Origin: Caballeronia choica
GTDB taxonomy: Bacteria; Pseudomonadota; Gammaproteobacteria; Burkholderiales; Burkholderiaceae
DNA: 64,000 nt
Assembly: GCF_001544535.1 (NCBI RefSeq)
Contig: NZ_FCON02000025.1
Coordinates: forward strand, 20,203 to 84,202
Direction: 5' to 3'
How positions within the stretch are numbered: the first letter of the stretch is position 1; each line of letters starts with the position of its first letter. This document shows positions 28,560 to 36,799 of this stretch, one piece after another. The notes below the pieces were generated by a model. The model saw only the letters and a program-made list of their open reading frames with translations, did no database searches and had not been told where the DNA came from. The position numbers were made by a program, and so were the translations under genes.

Positions 28560-29666
28560 ATGTCCAATCTGAGCAATGCATTGCAGTTGAAGGCTGTTCA
28601 CAGCCAGCTGCCAGTCACGGCTTACTTTGACGAAGCGCTTCTTACGCGCGAGATCGGCACACTTTTCAAGCAAGGTCCTCGTTATATCGGGCACGAACTC
28701 ATGGTTCCCGATGCGGGGAGCTACTTCGCGCTTCCAGGTGAAGGCGAAGGGCGCCTGCTCGTGCGCAACCAGCAATCGCAGATCGAATTGCTGTCGAATG
28801 TCTGCCGTCACCGGCAGGCCATCATGCTGAACGGGCGCGGCCGGGCGGACAACATCGTCTGTCCCCTCCACCGCTGGACCTACGATCTCAACGGGCAACT
28901 GCTCGGCGCGCCGCATTTCGCCGACAACCCGTGCCTGAACCTCGGCGCCACGCCGCTGCAGAACTGGCAGGGCCTGCTCTTCGAGTCGCAGGGCCGCAAC
29001 GTCGCGGCTGATCTCGCGCGTCTGGGCACCGCGCAGCATTTCGACTTCTCCGGCTTCATGTTCGATCACGTCGAAGTGCACGAGTGCAACTACAACTGGA
29101 AGACCTTCATCGAGGTCTACCTGGAGGATTACCACGTCGCGCCGTTCCATCCGGGCCTCGGCAGCTTCGTCTCGTGCGACGACCTGACGTGGGAATTCGG
29201 CGACTGGTACAGCGTCCAGACGGTGGGCGTACACAAGAACCTGGAGAAGCCGGGCAGCCCGACGTACCGTAAATGGCACGACGAAGTGCTCAGGTTCCGC
29301 AACGGCGCGCCGCCCGAATTCGGCGCGATCTGGATGGTGTACTACCCGGGCCTCATGATCGAGTGGTATCCGCACGTGCTGGTGGTGTCGTGGCTGATTC
29401 CGCGCGGCGCCCAGAAGACGACGAATATCGTCGAGTTCTATTACCCCGAGGAAATCGCGCTGTTCGAGCGCGAGTTCATCGAGGCGGAACGCGCCGCGTA
29501 TATGGAAACCGCACGCGAAGACGATGAAATCGGCGAGCGGATGGATGCCGGGCGCCGCGCGCTGATGTCGCGCGGGGAATCGCAGGTCGGGCCGTATCAG
29601 AGTCCGATGGAATCGGGCATGCAGCATTTTCACGAATTCCTGCGGCATCAGCTCGGCGAAATCTGA
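28560..29666 (+). CDS. Rieske non-heme iron oxygenase alpha-subunit-like protein
   Basis: This 368-residue protein has an N-terminal Rieske [2Fe-2S] domain with Cys82/His84 (CRHRQ) and Cys101/His104 (CPLHRW), then a catalytic domain with mononuclear iron histidines 192 and 197 in EDYHVAPFHPGL. Such enzymes hydroxylate or demethylate aromatic or quaternary-amine substrates using electrons from a separate reductase, which is not nearby. GGGAGTGGG precedes the ATG at 28560; the frame opens further upstream but includes the promoter. The gene stands alone between its own promoter and terminator, so the substrate is not indicated. Confidence 0.88.
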   Translation: MSNLSNALQLKAVHSQLPVTAYFDEALLTREIGTLFKQGPRYIGHELMVPDAGSYFALPGEGEGRLLVRNQQSQIELLSNVCRHRQAIMLNGRGRADNIVCPLHRWTYDLNGQLLGAPHFADNPCLNLGATPLQNWQGLLFESQGRNVAADLARLGTAQHFDFSGFMFDHVEVHECNYNWKTFIEVYLEDYHVAPFHPGLGSFVSCDDLTWEFGDWYSVQTVGVHKNLEKPGSPTYRKWHDEVLRFRNGAPPEFGAIWMVYYPGLMIEWYPHVLVVSWLIPRGAQKTTNIVEFYYPEEIALFEREFIEAERAAYMETAREDDEIGERMDAGRRALMSRGESQVGPYQSPMESGMQHFHEFLRHQLGEI

Positions 29667-29696
29667 GCGCGGCGGGTGCATCGCGGGTTGATCCAG

Positions 29697-29724
29697 AAAG
29701 ACGGGCGTGAGCCCGTCTTTTTTT
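29697..29724 (+). terminator. Terminator of the Rieske oxygenase gene
   Basis: AAAGACGGGC, GTGA loop, GCCCGTCTTT and a further run of T: a textbook intrinsic terminator 30 bases after the stop. Confidence 0.92.
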
Positions 29725-29805
29725 GTTTAGACTTAGTGCATCCACTACTCGAAAGCGCTCTGCCCTTCTGCCATCGGCCAAGTCGGGCGAGCATCAGGAG
29801 CTGTC

Positions 29806-30675
29806 ATGCCGCACACCCACCACACCACGCTCATTTCCGCCGCCAATCTCGCCGAACGGCTCGCCGCCGCGCCCGGCAGCGTGCTCGTCTTCGATTGCCG
29901 CTTCGATCTCGCCGCGCCGGAGGCGGGTGAAGCCGCGTATGCGGCCGGTCACGTGCCAGGCGCCCTTTACCTGCATCTGGACCGCGATCTGTCGGGGGCT
30001 ACGACCGGCACGAACGGACGGCATCCGCTGCCCGATCGCGCGGATCTGGTGGCCAAACTCGCGGGCGTCGGACTGAACGAAGGCCAGCAGGTCGTCGCCT
30101 ACGATGCGCAGGGCGGCATGTACGCCGCGCGGCTGTGGTGGCTTTTGCGCTGGCTCGGACACGACTCCGTCGCGCTTCTCGATGGCGGCCTGCAAGCGTG
30201 GGAAGCCGCCGGAAAGCCACTGGAGACGGAGGCGCAGCCCAGGTCGCCGGGAAACTTCAAGGCGGGTGCGCCGCTCGCCGTGACCGTCGACGTTCAGGCG
30301 GTCGAGCGCAATCTGACCACGCGCGACCATGTGCTGATCGATGCGCGCGCCGCCGACCGCTATCGCGGGGAGAACGAAACGCTGGACCGCGTCGGCGGGC
30401 ACATTCCGGGTGCGCTCAATCATCACTACAAGGAAAACCTGACCGCCGAGGGCCGCTTCAAGACCGCCCACGAATTGCGCGACGCGTTCAGCGCGCTCGT
30501 CGGCGCGACGGCTCCGGATCGGGTCGTGCTGCAATGCGGCTCGGGCGTGACCGCGTGCCACAACGCGCTCGCGATGGAGATCGCCGGCCTGCACGGCGCG
30601 GCGCTTTACGCAGGCTCGTGGAGCGAGTGGAGCGCGAACCCGTCGCGGCCGGTGGCGACGGGCGCGGCACCCTGA
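29806..30675 (+). CDS. sseA: Sulfurtransferase with two rhodanese domains (3-mercaptopyruvate sulfurtransferase type)
   Basis: This 289-residue enzyme has an inactive N-terminal rhodanese domain (about 10-140) and a catalytic C-terminal one with Cys244 in the loop CGSGVTA, the form found in mercaptopyruvate sulfurtransferases rather than CRKGVT-type thiosulfate sulfurtransferases. It transfers sulfur from 3-mercaptopyruvate to thiols or cyanide. AGGAG lies 6 bases before the ATG. It converges on the dienelactone hydrolase gene. Confidence 0.88.
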   Translation: MPHTHHTTLISAANLAERLAAAPGSVLVFDCRFDLAAPEAGEAAYAAGHVPGALYLHLDRDLSGATTGTNGRHPLPDRADLVAKLAGVGLNEGQQVVAYDAQGGMYAARLWWLLRWLGHDSVALLDGGLQAWEAAGKPLETEAQPRSPGNFKAGAPLAVTVDVQAVERNLTTRDHVLIDARAADRYRGENETLDRVGGHIPGALNHHYKENLTAEGRFKTAHELRDAFSALVGATAPDRVVLQCGSGVTACHNALAMEIAGLHGAALYAGSWSEWSANPSRPVATGAAP

Positions 30676-30681
30676 TGCCGG

Positions 30682-31557
30682 CTATTTGACGCCGTGCTCC
30701 TTGAACCACGCGATGGCGCGGCGCCAGCCGTCCTCGGCGTCCGCCTTGCGGTAGCTCGGACGATAGTCGGCGAAGAAAGCGTGCCCCGCGTCGTCGTAGA
30801 CGACGAACTGCGAGCCGCGCGCACTCGGCGGCCCATTGGCGATCGCCTGCTTCATCGCCTCGATCGTATCCTGCGGGATGCTCTGATCCTGCCTTCCATA
30901 TAAGCCGAGCACCGGCACCTTCAACTCCGCCGCGTTGTCGATCGGATTGCTCGGCGAGTTGGCGGTCTTGTCGCCGGTGAGCCGTCCGTACCACGCCACC
31001 GCCGCCTTCACGCGCGGATTGTGCTCCGCGTAGAGCCACGCAATCCGCCCGCCCCAGCAGAACCCGGTGATACCGAGCCGGTTCAGGTCGCCGCCATGCT
31101 GGCCGGCCCAGGCGACGGTCGCGTCGATGTCGGAGAGCGCCTGCGCGTCCTGCACCTTCGACACCACCTGGTCGATCAACTGCTGGATCGACTGATACGA
31201 AGATGGATCGCCCTGGCGCGTGTAGAGATTCGGCGCAATCGCCAGATAGCCGAGCTTCGCGAAGCGCCGGCAGACATCGGCAATATGCTCGTGCACGCCG
31301 AACGCCTCATGGATCACGATGATCACCGGCAGCTTCGTCTTGCCCTTCGGCTGCGCGTGATAGGCCGGCACCAGCGTGCCATCGGACGCGCGGACGCCAA
31401 TCGCGCCGGCTTCGAGTCCTTCGCTGTCGGTGTGGATGGTTTGCGCCGAGACCGGCAGCACGGCGGCCGCGAAGCCGGTGCCGAAGGTGGCCTTGATGAA
31501 GGTGCGTCGGTCGAACGGGACATGCGGGATGAGGCAGTCGACATCAGGCTTAAGCAT
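30682..31557 (-). CDS. Exported dienelactone hydrolase family protein
   Basis: A 291-residue alpha/beta hydrolase with a Tat-type leader (DRRTFIKATFGTGFAAAVLP, then a likely cleavage after VSAQT), so it probably acts in the periplasm. The nucleophile is Cys167 in GFCWGGR, with the Asp in GRQDQSIP and the His in DAGHAFF, matching the Cys-His-Asp triad of carboxymethylenebutenolidases. AGGAG lies 6 bases upstream of the ATG. Periplasmic members of this family are usually of unknown substrate; a role in chlorocatechol breakdown is not implied by the neighbours. Confidence 0.88.
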   Translation of the reverse strand: MLKPDVDCLIPHVPFDRRTFIKATFGTGFAAAVLPVSAQTIHTDSEGLEAGAIGVRASDGTLVPAYHAQPKGKTKLPVIIVIHEAFGVHEHIADVCRRFAKLGYLAIAPNLYTRQGDPSSYQSIQQLIDQVVSKVQDAQALSDIDATVAWAGQHGGDLNRLGITGFCWGGRIAWLYAEHNPRVKAAVAWYGRLTGDKTANSPSNPIDNAAELKVPVLGLYGRQDQSIPQDTIEAMKQAIANGPPSARGSQFVVYDDAGHAFFADYRPSYRKADAEDGWRRAIAWFKEHGVK

Positions 31558-31776
31558 ACGAAGCTCCTGCGGCGAGTGCCGCCAAGGGCCGCCGGCTGCG
31601 CGTGCGCGCCGGACGACGCTGTTTCAGAGACCGCGCGCCGGGCGTCACGAAACCGGGCGCTGCATCGGCGAAAACGCGGCGCGGCCTCGGACCGCGCCTT
31701 CGAACCCTGCGCCAGACGGCGCGCCGCCCATTCTAAACAGCTTTGCCGATAGCCGGCGCCCATGCCGATGCGGAGC

Positions 31777-33114
31777 TCAGTGGAGCTTGACCCGCGGCGC
31801 GGTGGAACGGCGCAGCCAGTGCGCGAAGGTGTCGAGCACCATGCGCGGATAGCCGTGCAGCGCCGCGATGTGCAGCCGGTACAGCGACATGTACATGAAG
31901 CGCGCGAACAGCCCCTCGATCAGCATGTTCCCGCCGATCAGCCCGCCCATCAGGCTGCCGACCGCGCTGTAATGCCCGAGCGAGACGAGCGAGCCGAAAT
32001 CGCGATAGGTGTACTCCTGCAGCGGTTTGCCTTCGAGCCGGCGCGCAAGCGACTTCATCAGGAAGCTCGCCTGCTGGTGCGCGGCCTGCGCGCGCGGCGG
32101 CACGTTGCGCTCGTTGCCGGGCCACGCGCAGGCGGCGCAATCGCCGAGCGCGAAGATGTTGTCGTCGATTTCGGTTTGCAGCGTACGCCGCACGACGAGC
32201 TGGCCGAGCCGATTGGTCGGCAGGCCGTCGAGGTTCGTCAGCACCGCCGGCGCCTTGATGCCTGCCGCCCACACCGTCAGGTCGGCGCGAATCGTCTTGC
32301 CGCTCGCCGTGCGGATCGACTCGCGCGAGACCTCGGCGACCGTTTCGTTCGTCATCAGCATGACGCCGAGCTTGGTGAGCAACTCGGCGGTGGCCGTCGA
32401 CACGCGCTCCTGCAACGCGGGCAGGATGCGCGGCCCCGCTTCGATCAGCGCGATGCCGATGTCGTGCTTCGGGTCGAGCTTGTGCAGCCCGTACGCCGAC
32501 AACACTTGCGCGGTATTGCGCAATTCCGCCGACAGTTCGACGCCCGTCGCGCCCGCGCCGACGATCGCCACCTGGATGCGCGGCTGGTGAGGCGCGCCCT
32601 CGACGACCGGGTCCGGCGCGCGATGCTCCGCGCGCATGCAAGCCGCGATCAGCCGCTTGCGAAAGAGTTCAGCCTGCCCGACGGTGTCGAGCGCGATCGA
32701 ATTCTCCTGCGCGCCCGCGACGCCGAAGAAGTGCGTCGTGCTGCCGATGGAGATGACCAGCGTGTCGTATTCGAACTCGCGTTGCGGGATCAGCTCGCCG
32801 GCTTCCTCGTCCCGCAGCGGCCCGATCGTGATGCGCTTGGCCGCGCGATCCAGCCCGATGAGTTCGCCCTGCGCGAACTCGAACCCGTGCCAGAGCGCCT
32901 GCGCTGCGTATTCGAGTTCTTGCGTGAACGGGTCCATGCTGCCCGCCGCGACTTCGTGCAGGAGCGGCTTCCAGATGTGAGTCGGGTTGCGGTCGATCAG
33001 CGTGACCTGGGCTTGCGGCGTCTTTTTCGAATCGGTCGAACCGTACCGGTCCCCGAGACGCGTGGCCAGTTCGAGCCCGCCGGCCCCTCCGCCGACGATG
33101 ATGAAGCGATGCAT
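31777..33114 (-). CDS. ndh: Type II NADH dehydrogenase (NDH-2)
   Basis: NDH-2 passes electrons from NADH to quinone at the membrane surface without pumping protons. The 445-residue protein has an FAD motif at the N-terminus (FIIVGGGAGGLELATRLG), a second nucleotide motif for NADH (VAIVGAGATGVELSAEL), LTVWAAGIKAPAV, the FALGDCAAC flavin motif, and a hydrophobic C-terminal part (LMGGLIGGNMLIEGLFARFM) likely to anchor it at the membrane. GGGAG precedes the ATG at 33114. Confidence 0.93.
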   Translation of the reverse strand: MHRFIIVGGGAGGLELATRLGDRYGSTDSKKTPQAQVTLIDRNPTHIWKPLLHEVAAGSMDPFTQELEYAAQALWHGFEFAQGELIGLDRAAKRITIGPLRDEEAGELIPQREFEYDTLVISIGSTTHFFGVAGAQENSIALDTVGQAELFRKRLIAACMRAEHRAPDPVVEGAPHQPRIQVAIVGAGATGVELSAELRNTAQVLSAYGLHKLDPKHDIGIALIEAGPRILPALQERVSTATAELLTKLGVMLMTNETVAEVSRESIRTASGKTIRADLTVWAAGIKAPAVLTNLDGLPTNRLGQLVVRRTLQTEIDDNIFALGDCAACAWPGNERNVPPRAQAAHQQASFLMKSLARRLEGKPLQEYTYRDFGSLVSLGHYSAVGSLMGGLIGGNMLIEGLFARFMYMSLYRLHIAALHGYPRMVLDTFAHWLRRSTAPRVKLH

Positions 33115-33255
33115 TGAATTCTCCCGTTGTCGTTACTTGAACTCGTTGATTCTTCGGACATTGGCATTCCTGCTCGCCTCGACGAGGCATTGTGCGCGCC
33201 CTTGCGGTGCGCCCACAAGCCCGTGTTCCGCACGCGCGACATGCGGCAGCAAAAA

Positions 33256-35994
33256 TCAGTGCGCTTCCTCCCAGTTCGCGCCCGCGCCCACTTCCGCGAC
33301 GAGCGGCACCCTCAGCGTCGCCACGCCGCACATCAGTTCCGGCAAACGCTTACGGACGTCCGACAGTTCGTCTTCGGGCACTTCGAGCACCAGTTCATCG
33401 TGCACCTGCATGATCATCTTCGATTTGACGTTCGATGCTTCGAGCCAGTCCTGCACCGCGATCATCGAGAGCTTGATCAGGTCGGCCGCGGTGCCTTGCA
33501 TCGGCGCGTTGATCGCGGCGCGCTCGGCGGCCTGGCGGCGCGGTCCGCTGCCGCCGTTGATCTCGGGCAGCCACAGGCGCCGGCCGAACACGGTCTCGAC
33601 GAAGCCTTTCTGCTTCGCGCTCGTGCGCGTGTTCTCCATATACGCCGCGACACCCGGATAGCGCGCGAAATAGCGGTCGATGTAAAGCTTCGCGGCATCC
33701 CGCGTGATGCTCAGGTTCGACGCAAGTCCGAACGCGCTCATGCCGTAGATCAGGCCGAAGTTGATCACCTTCGCGATGCGGCGCTGATCGCTCGATACCT
33801 CGATCGGCGTCACGCTGAAGATCTCCGCAGCGGTCGCGCGATGCACGTCCTCGCCCTGTGCGAACGCGCGCATCAGCGACGGGTCGCCGGAGATGTGGGC
33901 CATGATGCGCAACTCGATCTGCGAGTAGTCCGCCGACACGATCCGGCTGCCCGGCGGCGCGATGAACGCTTCGCGGATACGCCGGCCTTCACCTGAGCGC
34001 ACCGGGATGTTCTGCAGGTTCGGCTCGTTCGACGACAAGCGCCCCGTCACCGCGACAGCCTGCGCGTAGTTCGTATGCACGCGGCCCGTCGCCACGTTGA
34101 CCATGCGCGGCAGCTTGTCGGTATAGGTGGACTTCAGCTTCGACAAGCCGCGATGCTCAAGCAGGATCTTCGGCAACGGATAGTCTTCGGCGAGCTTCTG
34201 GAGCACGTCTTCATCGGTCGATGGCGCGCCGCTCGGCGTCTTCTTCACCACCGGCAATTGCAGCTTCTCGAAGAAGATCTGCCCGATCTGCTTCGGCGAT
34301 CCGAGATTGAATTCACCGCCCGCCAGTTCGTACGCCGTGCCTTCGAGTTCGATGAGCCGCGCCGCGATCTCGCTGCTTTGCTTTTGCAGCTTCTCGCGAT
34401 CGATCAGCACGCCGTTGCGCTCCATCTTGCGCAGGACGCGCGACGTAGGCAGTTCGATATCGCGATACACGCGCAGCAGGCCAGGTTCATCGGCAACTTG
34501 CGGATACAGCGCCTGATGCAGACGCAAGGTGATGTCAGCGTCCTCGGCGGCGTACTCGGCGGCCTTGTCGAGTGCGACCTCGTCGAAGCCGATCTGCGAT
34601 GCGCCCTTGCCTGCCACGTCTTCATACTTGATCGTCTTCGCGCCGAGATGACGCAGCGCGAGGCTGTCCATGTCGTGCGTGCGGTGCGATTCCAACACGT
34701 AGGATTGCAGCAGCGTGTCATGCTCGACGCCGTTCAACTCGATGCCATAGTTGGCGAGCACCTGCTCGTCGTACTTCAGGTGCTGGCCGACCTTCTTCTT
34801 CGATGCATCCTCGAGCCAAGGCTTCAATTTCTGAAGCACTTCATCGCGAGGCAACTGAACGGGCATGTCCGGCCCGCGATGCGCGACCGGGATATAAGCC
34901 GCATGCCCCGGCTCGACCGACACCGACAAGCCCACGAGTTGCGCGACCATCGGATCGAGCGCCGTGGTCTCGGTATCGAACGCGGTGAGTTCGGCCGCAT
35001 CAATCTTCGCGAGCCAGCCGTCGAACTGCTCCCAGGTCTGCACGGTATCGTAGTGATGGACGATCTCGGTGGCTTCGGCGGGCGGCGTATCGGTCGGGCC
35101 TTCCACCGCATCGGCAATCTCGACTTCGCGCAGCCACGTCTTGAAACCGTGGCGCGTGAAGAGGTCGCGCAGTTCCTCGCGGGATTCGGGACGGCTCGGC
35201 AAGGTCGCTTCGATCGACTCGATCTGCGAGCGGAGATCGCACTCCGTGTGCACGGTCACGAGCTTGCGCGCCATCGGCAGGAAGTCGAGAGCCTTGCGCA
35301 GATTGTCTCCTACCGCACCTTTGATCTCGTCGGCGTGTGCGACGATGCCATCAAGGGTTTCGTATTGGGTGAGCCACTTCAAAGCCGTCTTCGGCCCGCA
35401 CTTCTCGACGCCCGGAACGTTGTCGACCGTATCGCCGATGAGCGAGAGGTAGTCGACGATCCGCTCGGGCGGCACGCCGAACTTGGCCGCAACCCCGGCG
35501 CGATCCAGCGTCTCGTTGGTCATCGTATTGATGAGGGTGACATGATCAGTCACGAGCTGTGCCAAATCCTTGTCGCCCGTCGACACGATAACCTTCATGC
35601 CGCGCTTCTCGGCGGCCACCGCGAGCGTGCCGATGACGTCGTCGGCCTCGACGCCTTCGATCATCACGAGCGGCCAGCCGAGCGCGCGCACCGTCACGTG
35701 GATGGGCTCGATCTGACGCGCAAGGTCGTCAGGCATCGATGGGCGGTTGGCCTTGTAGTCCGCATACCAGTCGTCGCGAAACGTCTTGCCTTTGGCGTCG
35801 AATACGCACGCGCTATACTCTGCATTGATCTCGCGCCGCAAACGGCGCAGCATGTTCACCATTCCATACAGCGCGCCCGTCGGCCCGCCATCGGGGCCGC
35901 GTAAATCGGGCATCGCGTGATAGGCTCGGTAGAGATAACTCGAACCGTCGACCAATAGCAGGGTCTTACCTTCAAGACTGAGTTCTTCAGGCAT
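33256..35994 (-). CDS. polA: DNA polymerase I
   Basis: Pol I fills gaps and removes RNA primers in replication and repair. The 912-residue protein has the 5'-3' exonuclease domain (LLLVDGSSYLYRAYHA, VFDAKGKTFRDDWY, GDKDLAQLV; about 1-290), a 3'-5' proofreading domain with the active DxE motif in AFDTETTALD, and the A-family polymerase domain (SADYSQIELRIMA, RRIAKVINFGLIYG, MQVHDELVLEVPE). I use the ATG at 35994; a TTG three codons upstream would run into the divergent LOG gene. The two start codons are one base apart, so promoter and ribosome binding site must lie inside the LOG coding sequence. Confidence 0.97.
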   Translation of the reverse strand: MPEELSLEGKTLLLVDGSSYLYRAYHAMPDLRGPDGGPTGALYGMVNMLRRLRREINAEYSACVFDAKGKTFRDDWYADYKANRPSMPDDLARQIEPIHVTVRALGWPLVMIEGVEADDVIGTLAVAAEKRGMKVIVSTGDKDLAQLVTDHVTLINTMTNETLDRAGVAAKFGVPPERIVDYLSLIGDTVDNVPGVEKCGPKTALKWLTQYETLDGIVAHADEIKGAVGDNLRKALDFLPMARKLVTVHTECDLRSQIESIEATLPSRPESREELRDLFTRHGFKTWLREVEIADAVEGPTDTPPAEATEIVHHYDTVQTWEQFDGWLAKIDAAELTAFDTETTALDPMVAQLVGLSVSVEPGHAAYIPVAHRGPDMPVQLPRDEVLQKLKPWLEDASKKKVGQHLKYDEQVLANYGIELNGVEHDTLLQSYVLESHRTHDMDSLALRHLGAKTIKYEDVAGKGASQIGFDEVALDKAAEYAAEDADITLRLHQALYPQVADEPGLLRVYRDIELPTSRVLRKMERNGVLIDREKLQKQSSEIAARLIELEGTAYELAGGEFNLGSPKQIGQIFFEKLQLPVVKKTPSGAPSTDEDVLQKLAEDYPLPKILLEHRGLSKLKSTYTDKLPRMVNVATGRVHTNYAQAVAVTGRLSSNEPNLQNIPVRSGEGRRIREAFIAPPGSRIVSADYSQIELRIMAHISGDPSLMRAFAQGEDVHRATAAEIFSVTPIEVSSDQRRIAKVINFGLIYGMSAFGLASNLSITRDAAKLYIDRYFARYPGVAAYMENTRTSAKQKGFVETVFGRRLWLPEINGGSGPRRQAAERAAINAPMQGTAADLIKLSMIAVQDWLEASNVKSKMIMQVHDELVLEVPEDELSDVRKRLPELMCGVATLRVPLVAEVGAGANWEEAH

Positions 35995-35995
35995 T

Positions 35996-36745
35996 ATGAA
36001 CAAGAGAAAAGTGATTCCGAGTCTGCGATCGCTCGCAGATCAAGAGCGCGCGACGGCCAAGAAGGCTCGCGCATCGTGGCAGATGTTCACGATTATGGCA
36101 GAGTTTATCGAGGCGACCGAGTACCTCTCGGAGATCCGTCCTGCCATCAGCATCTATGGTTCCGCGCGTCTCAAACCTGAGTCGCCATACTACAAACTCA
36201 CCATCGAGATCGCGCAGCGATTCTCCGACGCGGGCTTCGCCGTCATCTCCGGCGGCGGTCCCGGCATCATGGAAGCGGCCAATAAAGGCGCACATGCGGG
36301 CAAGTCGCCGTCGGTCGGTTTGAACATCGAGTTGCCGCACGAGCAGTCGGGCAATCAGTGGCAGGACATCTCGCTGCGCTTCCGTCACTTCTTCACGCGA
36401 AAGGTCACGTTCGTGAAGAACTCGGATGCGGTGGTGGTGATGCCGGGCGGCTTCGGCACGCTCGACGAACTCGCCGAAGTGCTCACGCTCATTCAGACGA
36501 AGAAGTCGCGCCATGTGCCGATCGTGCTGGTCGGCGCGGAGTTCTGGGCGGGTCTGCTCGGCTGGTTCAAGGACACGCTGCTCACGAACGGCGTGATCGG
36601 CGACAAGGACCTGAACCTGATGCAGGTGATCGACGATCCTGACCAGGTGCTCGAAGCGGTGCTCAAGTTCTATGAAGACCGCGAGGAAGCGGAAGAGCAG
36701 CCGGCCGAAGGCAAGTCCGACGAAGACCGGATGTTCTATCTCTGA
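35996..36745 (+). CDS. LOG family protein (nucleoside 5'-monophosphate phosphoribohydrolase)
   Basis: This 249-residue protein has the LOG Rossmann fold with VISGGGPGIMEAANKGA and the PGGFGTLDELAEVLT active-site motif, including the catalytic Arg/Glu region (FFTRKVTFVKNSDAVV). LOG enzymes release the base from AMP or cytokinin ribotides; bacterial ones act on nucleoside monophosphates. A conserved helical extension (MNKRKVIPSL, RATAKKARASW) precedes the core. The gene starts one base from the polA start and converges on AMP nucleosidase, an enzyme with an overlapping activity. Only a weak CAGG lies before the ATG. Confidence 0.9.
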   Translation: MNKRKVIPSLRSLADQERATAKKARASWQMFTIMAEFIEATEYLSEIRPAISIYGSARLKPESPYYKLTIEIAQRFSDAGFAVISGGGPGIMEAANKGAHAGKSPSVGLNIELPHEQSGNQWQDISLRFRHFFTRKVTFVKNSDAVVVMPGGFGTLDELAEVLTLIQTKKSRHVPIVLVGAEFWAGLLGWFKDTLLTNGVIGDKDLNLMQVIDDPDQVLEAVLKFYEDREEAEEQPAEGKSDEDRMFYL

Positions 36746-36752
36746 GATGCGC

Positions 36753-36781
36753 AACGGGCGGCCTTTTAAAGGCCGCCCGTT
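36753..36781. terminator. Terminator between LOG and amn
   Basis: AACGGGCGGCCTTT and AAAGGCCGCCCGTT are perfect complements around a single central T, giving a symmetric stem that can serve both convergent genes. The T tail is short (TTCG). Confidence 0.8.
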
Positions 36782-36799
36782 TCGTTTGCAGAGTAGGCG

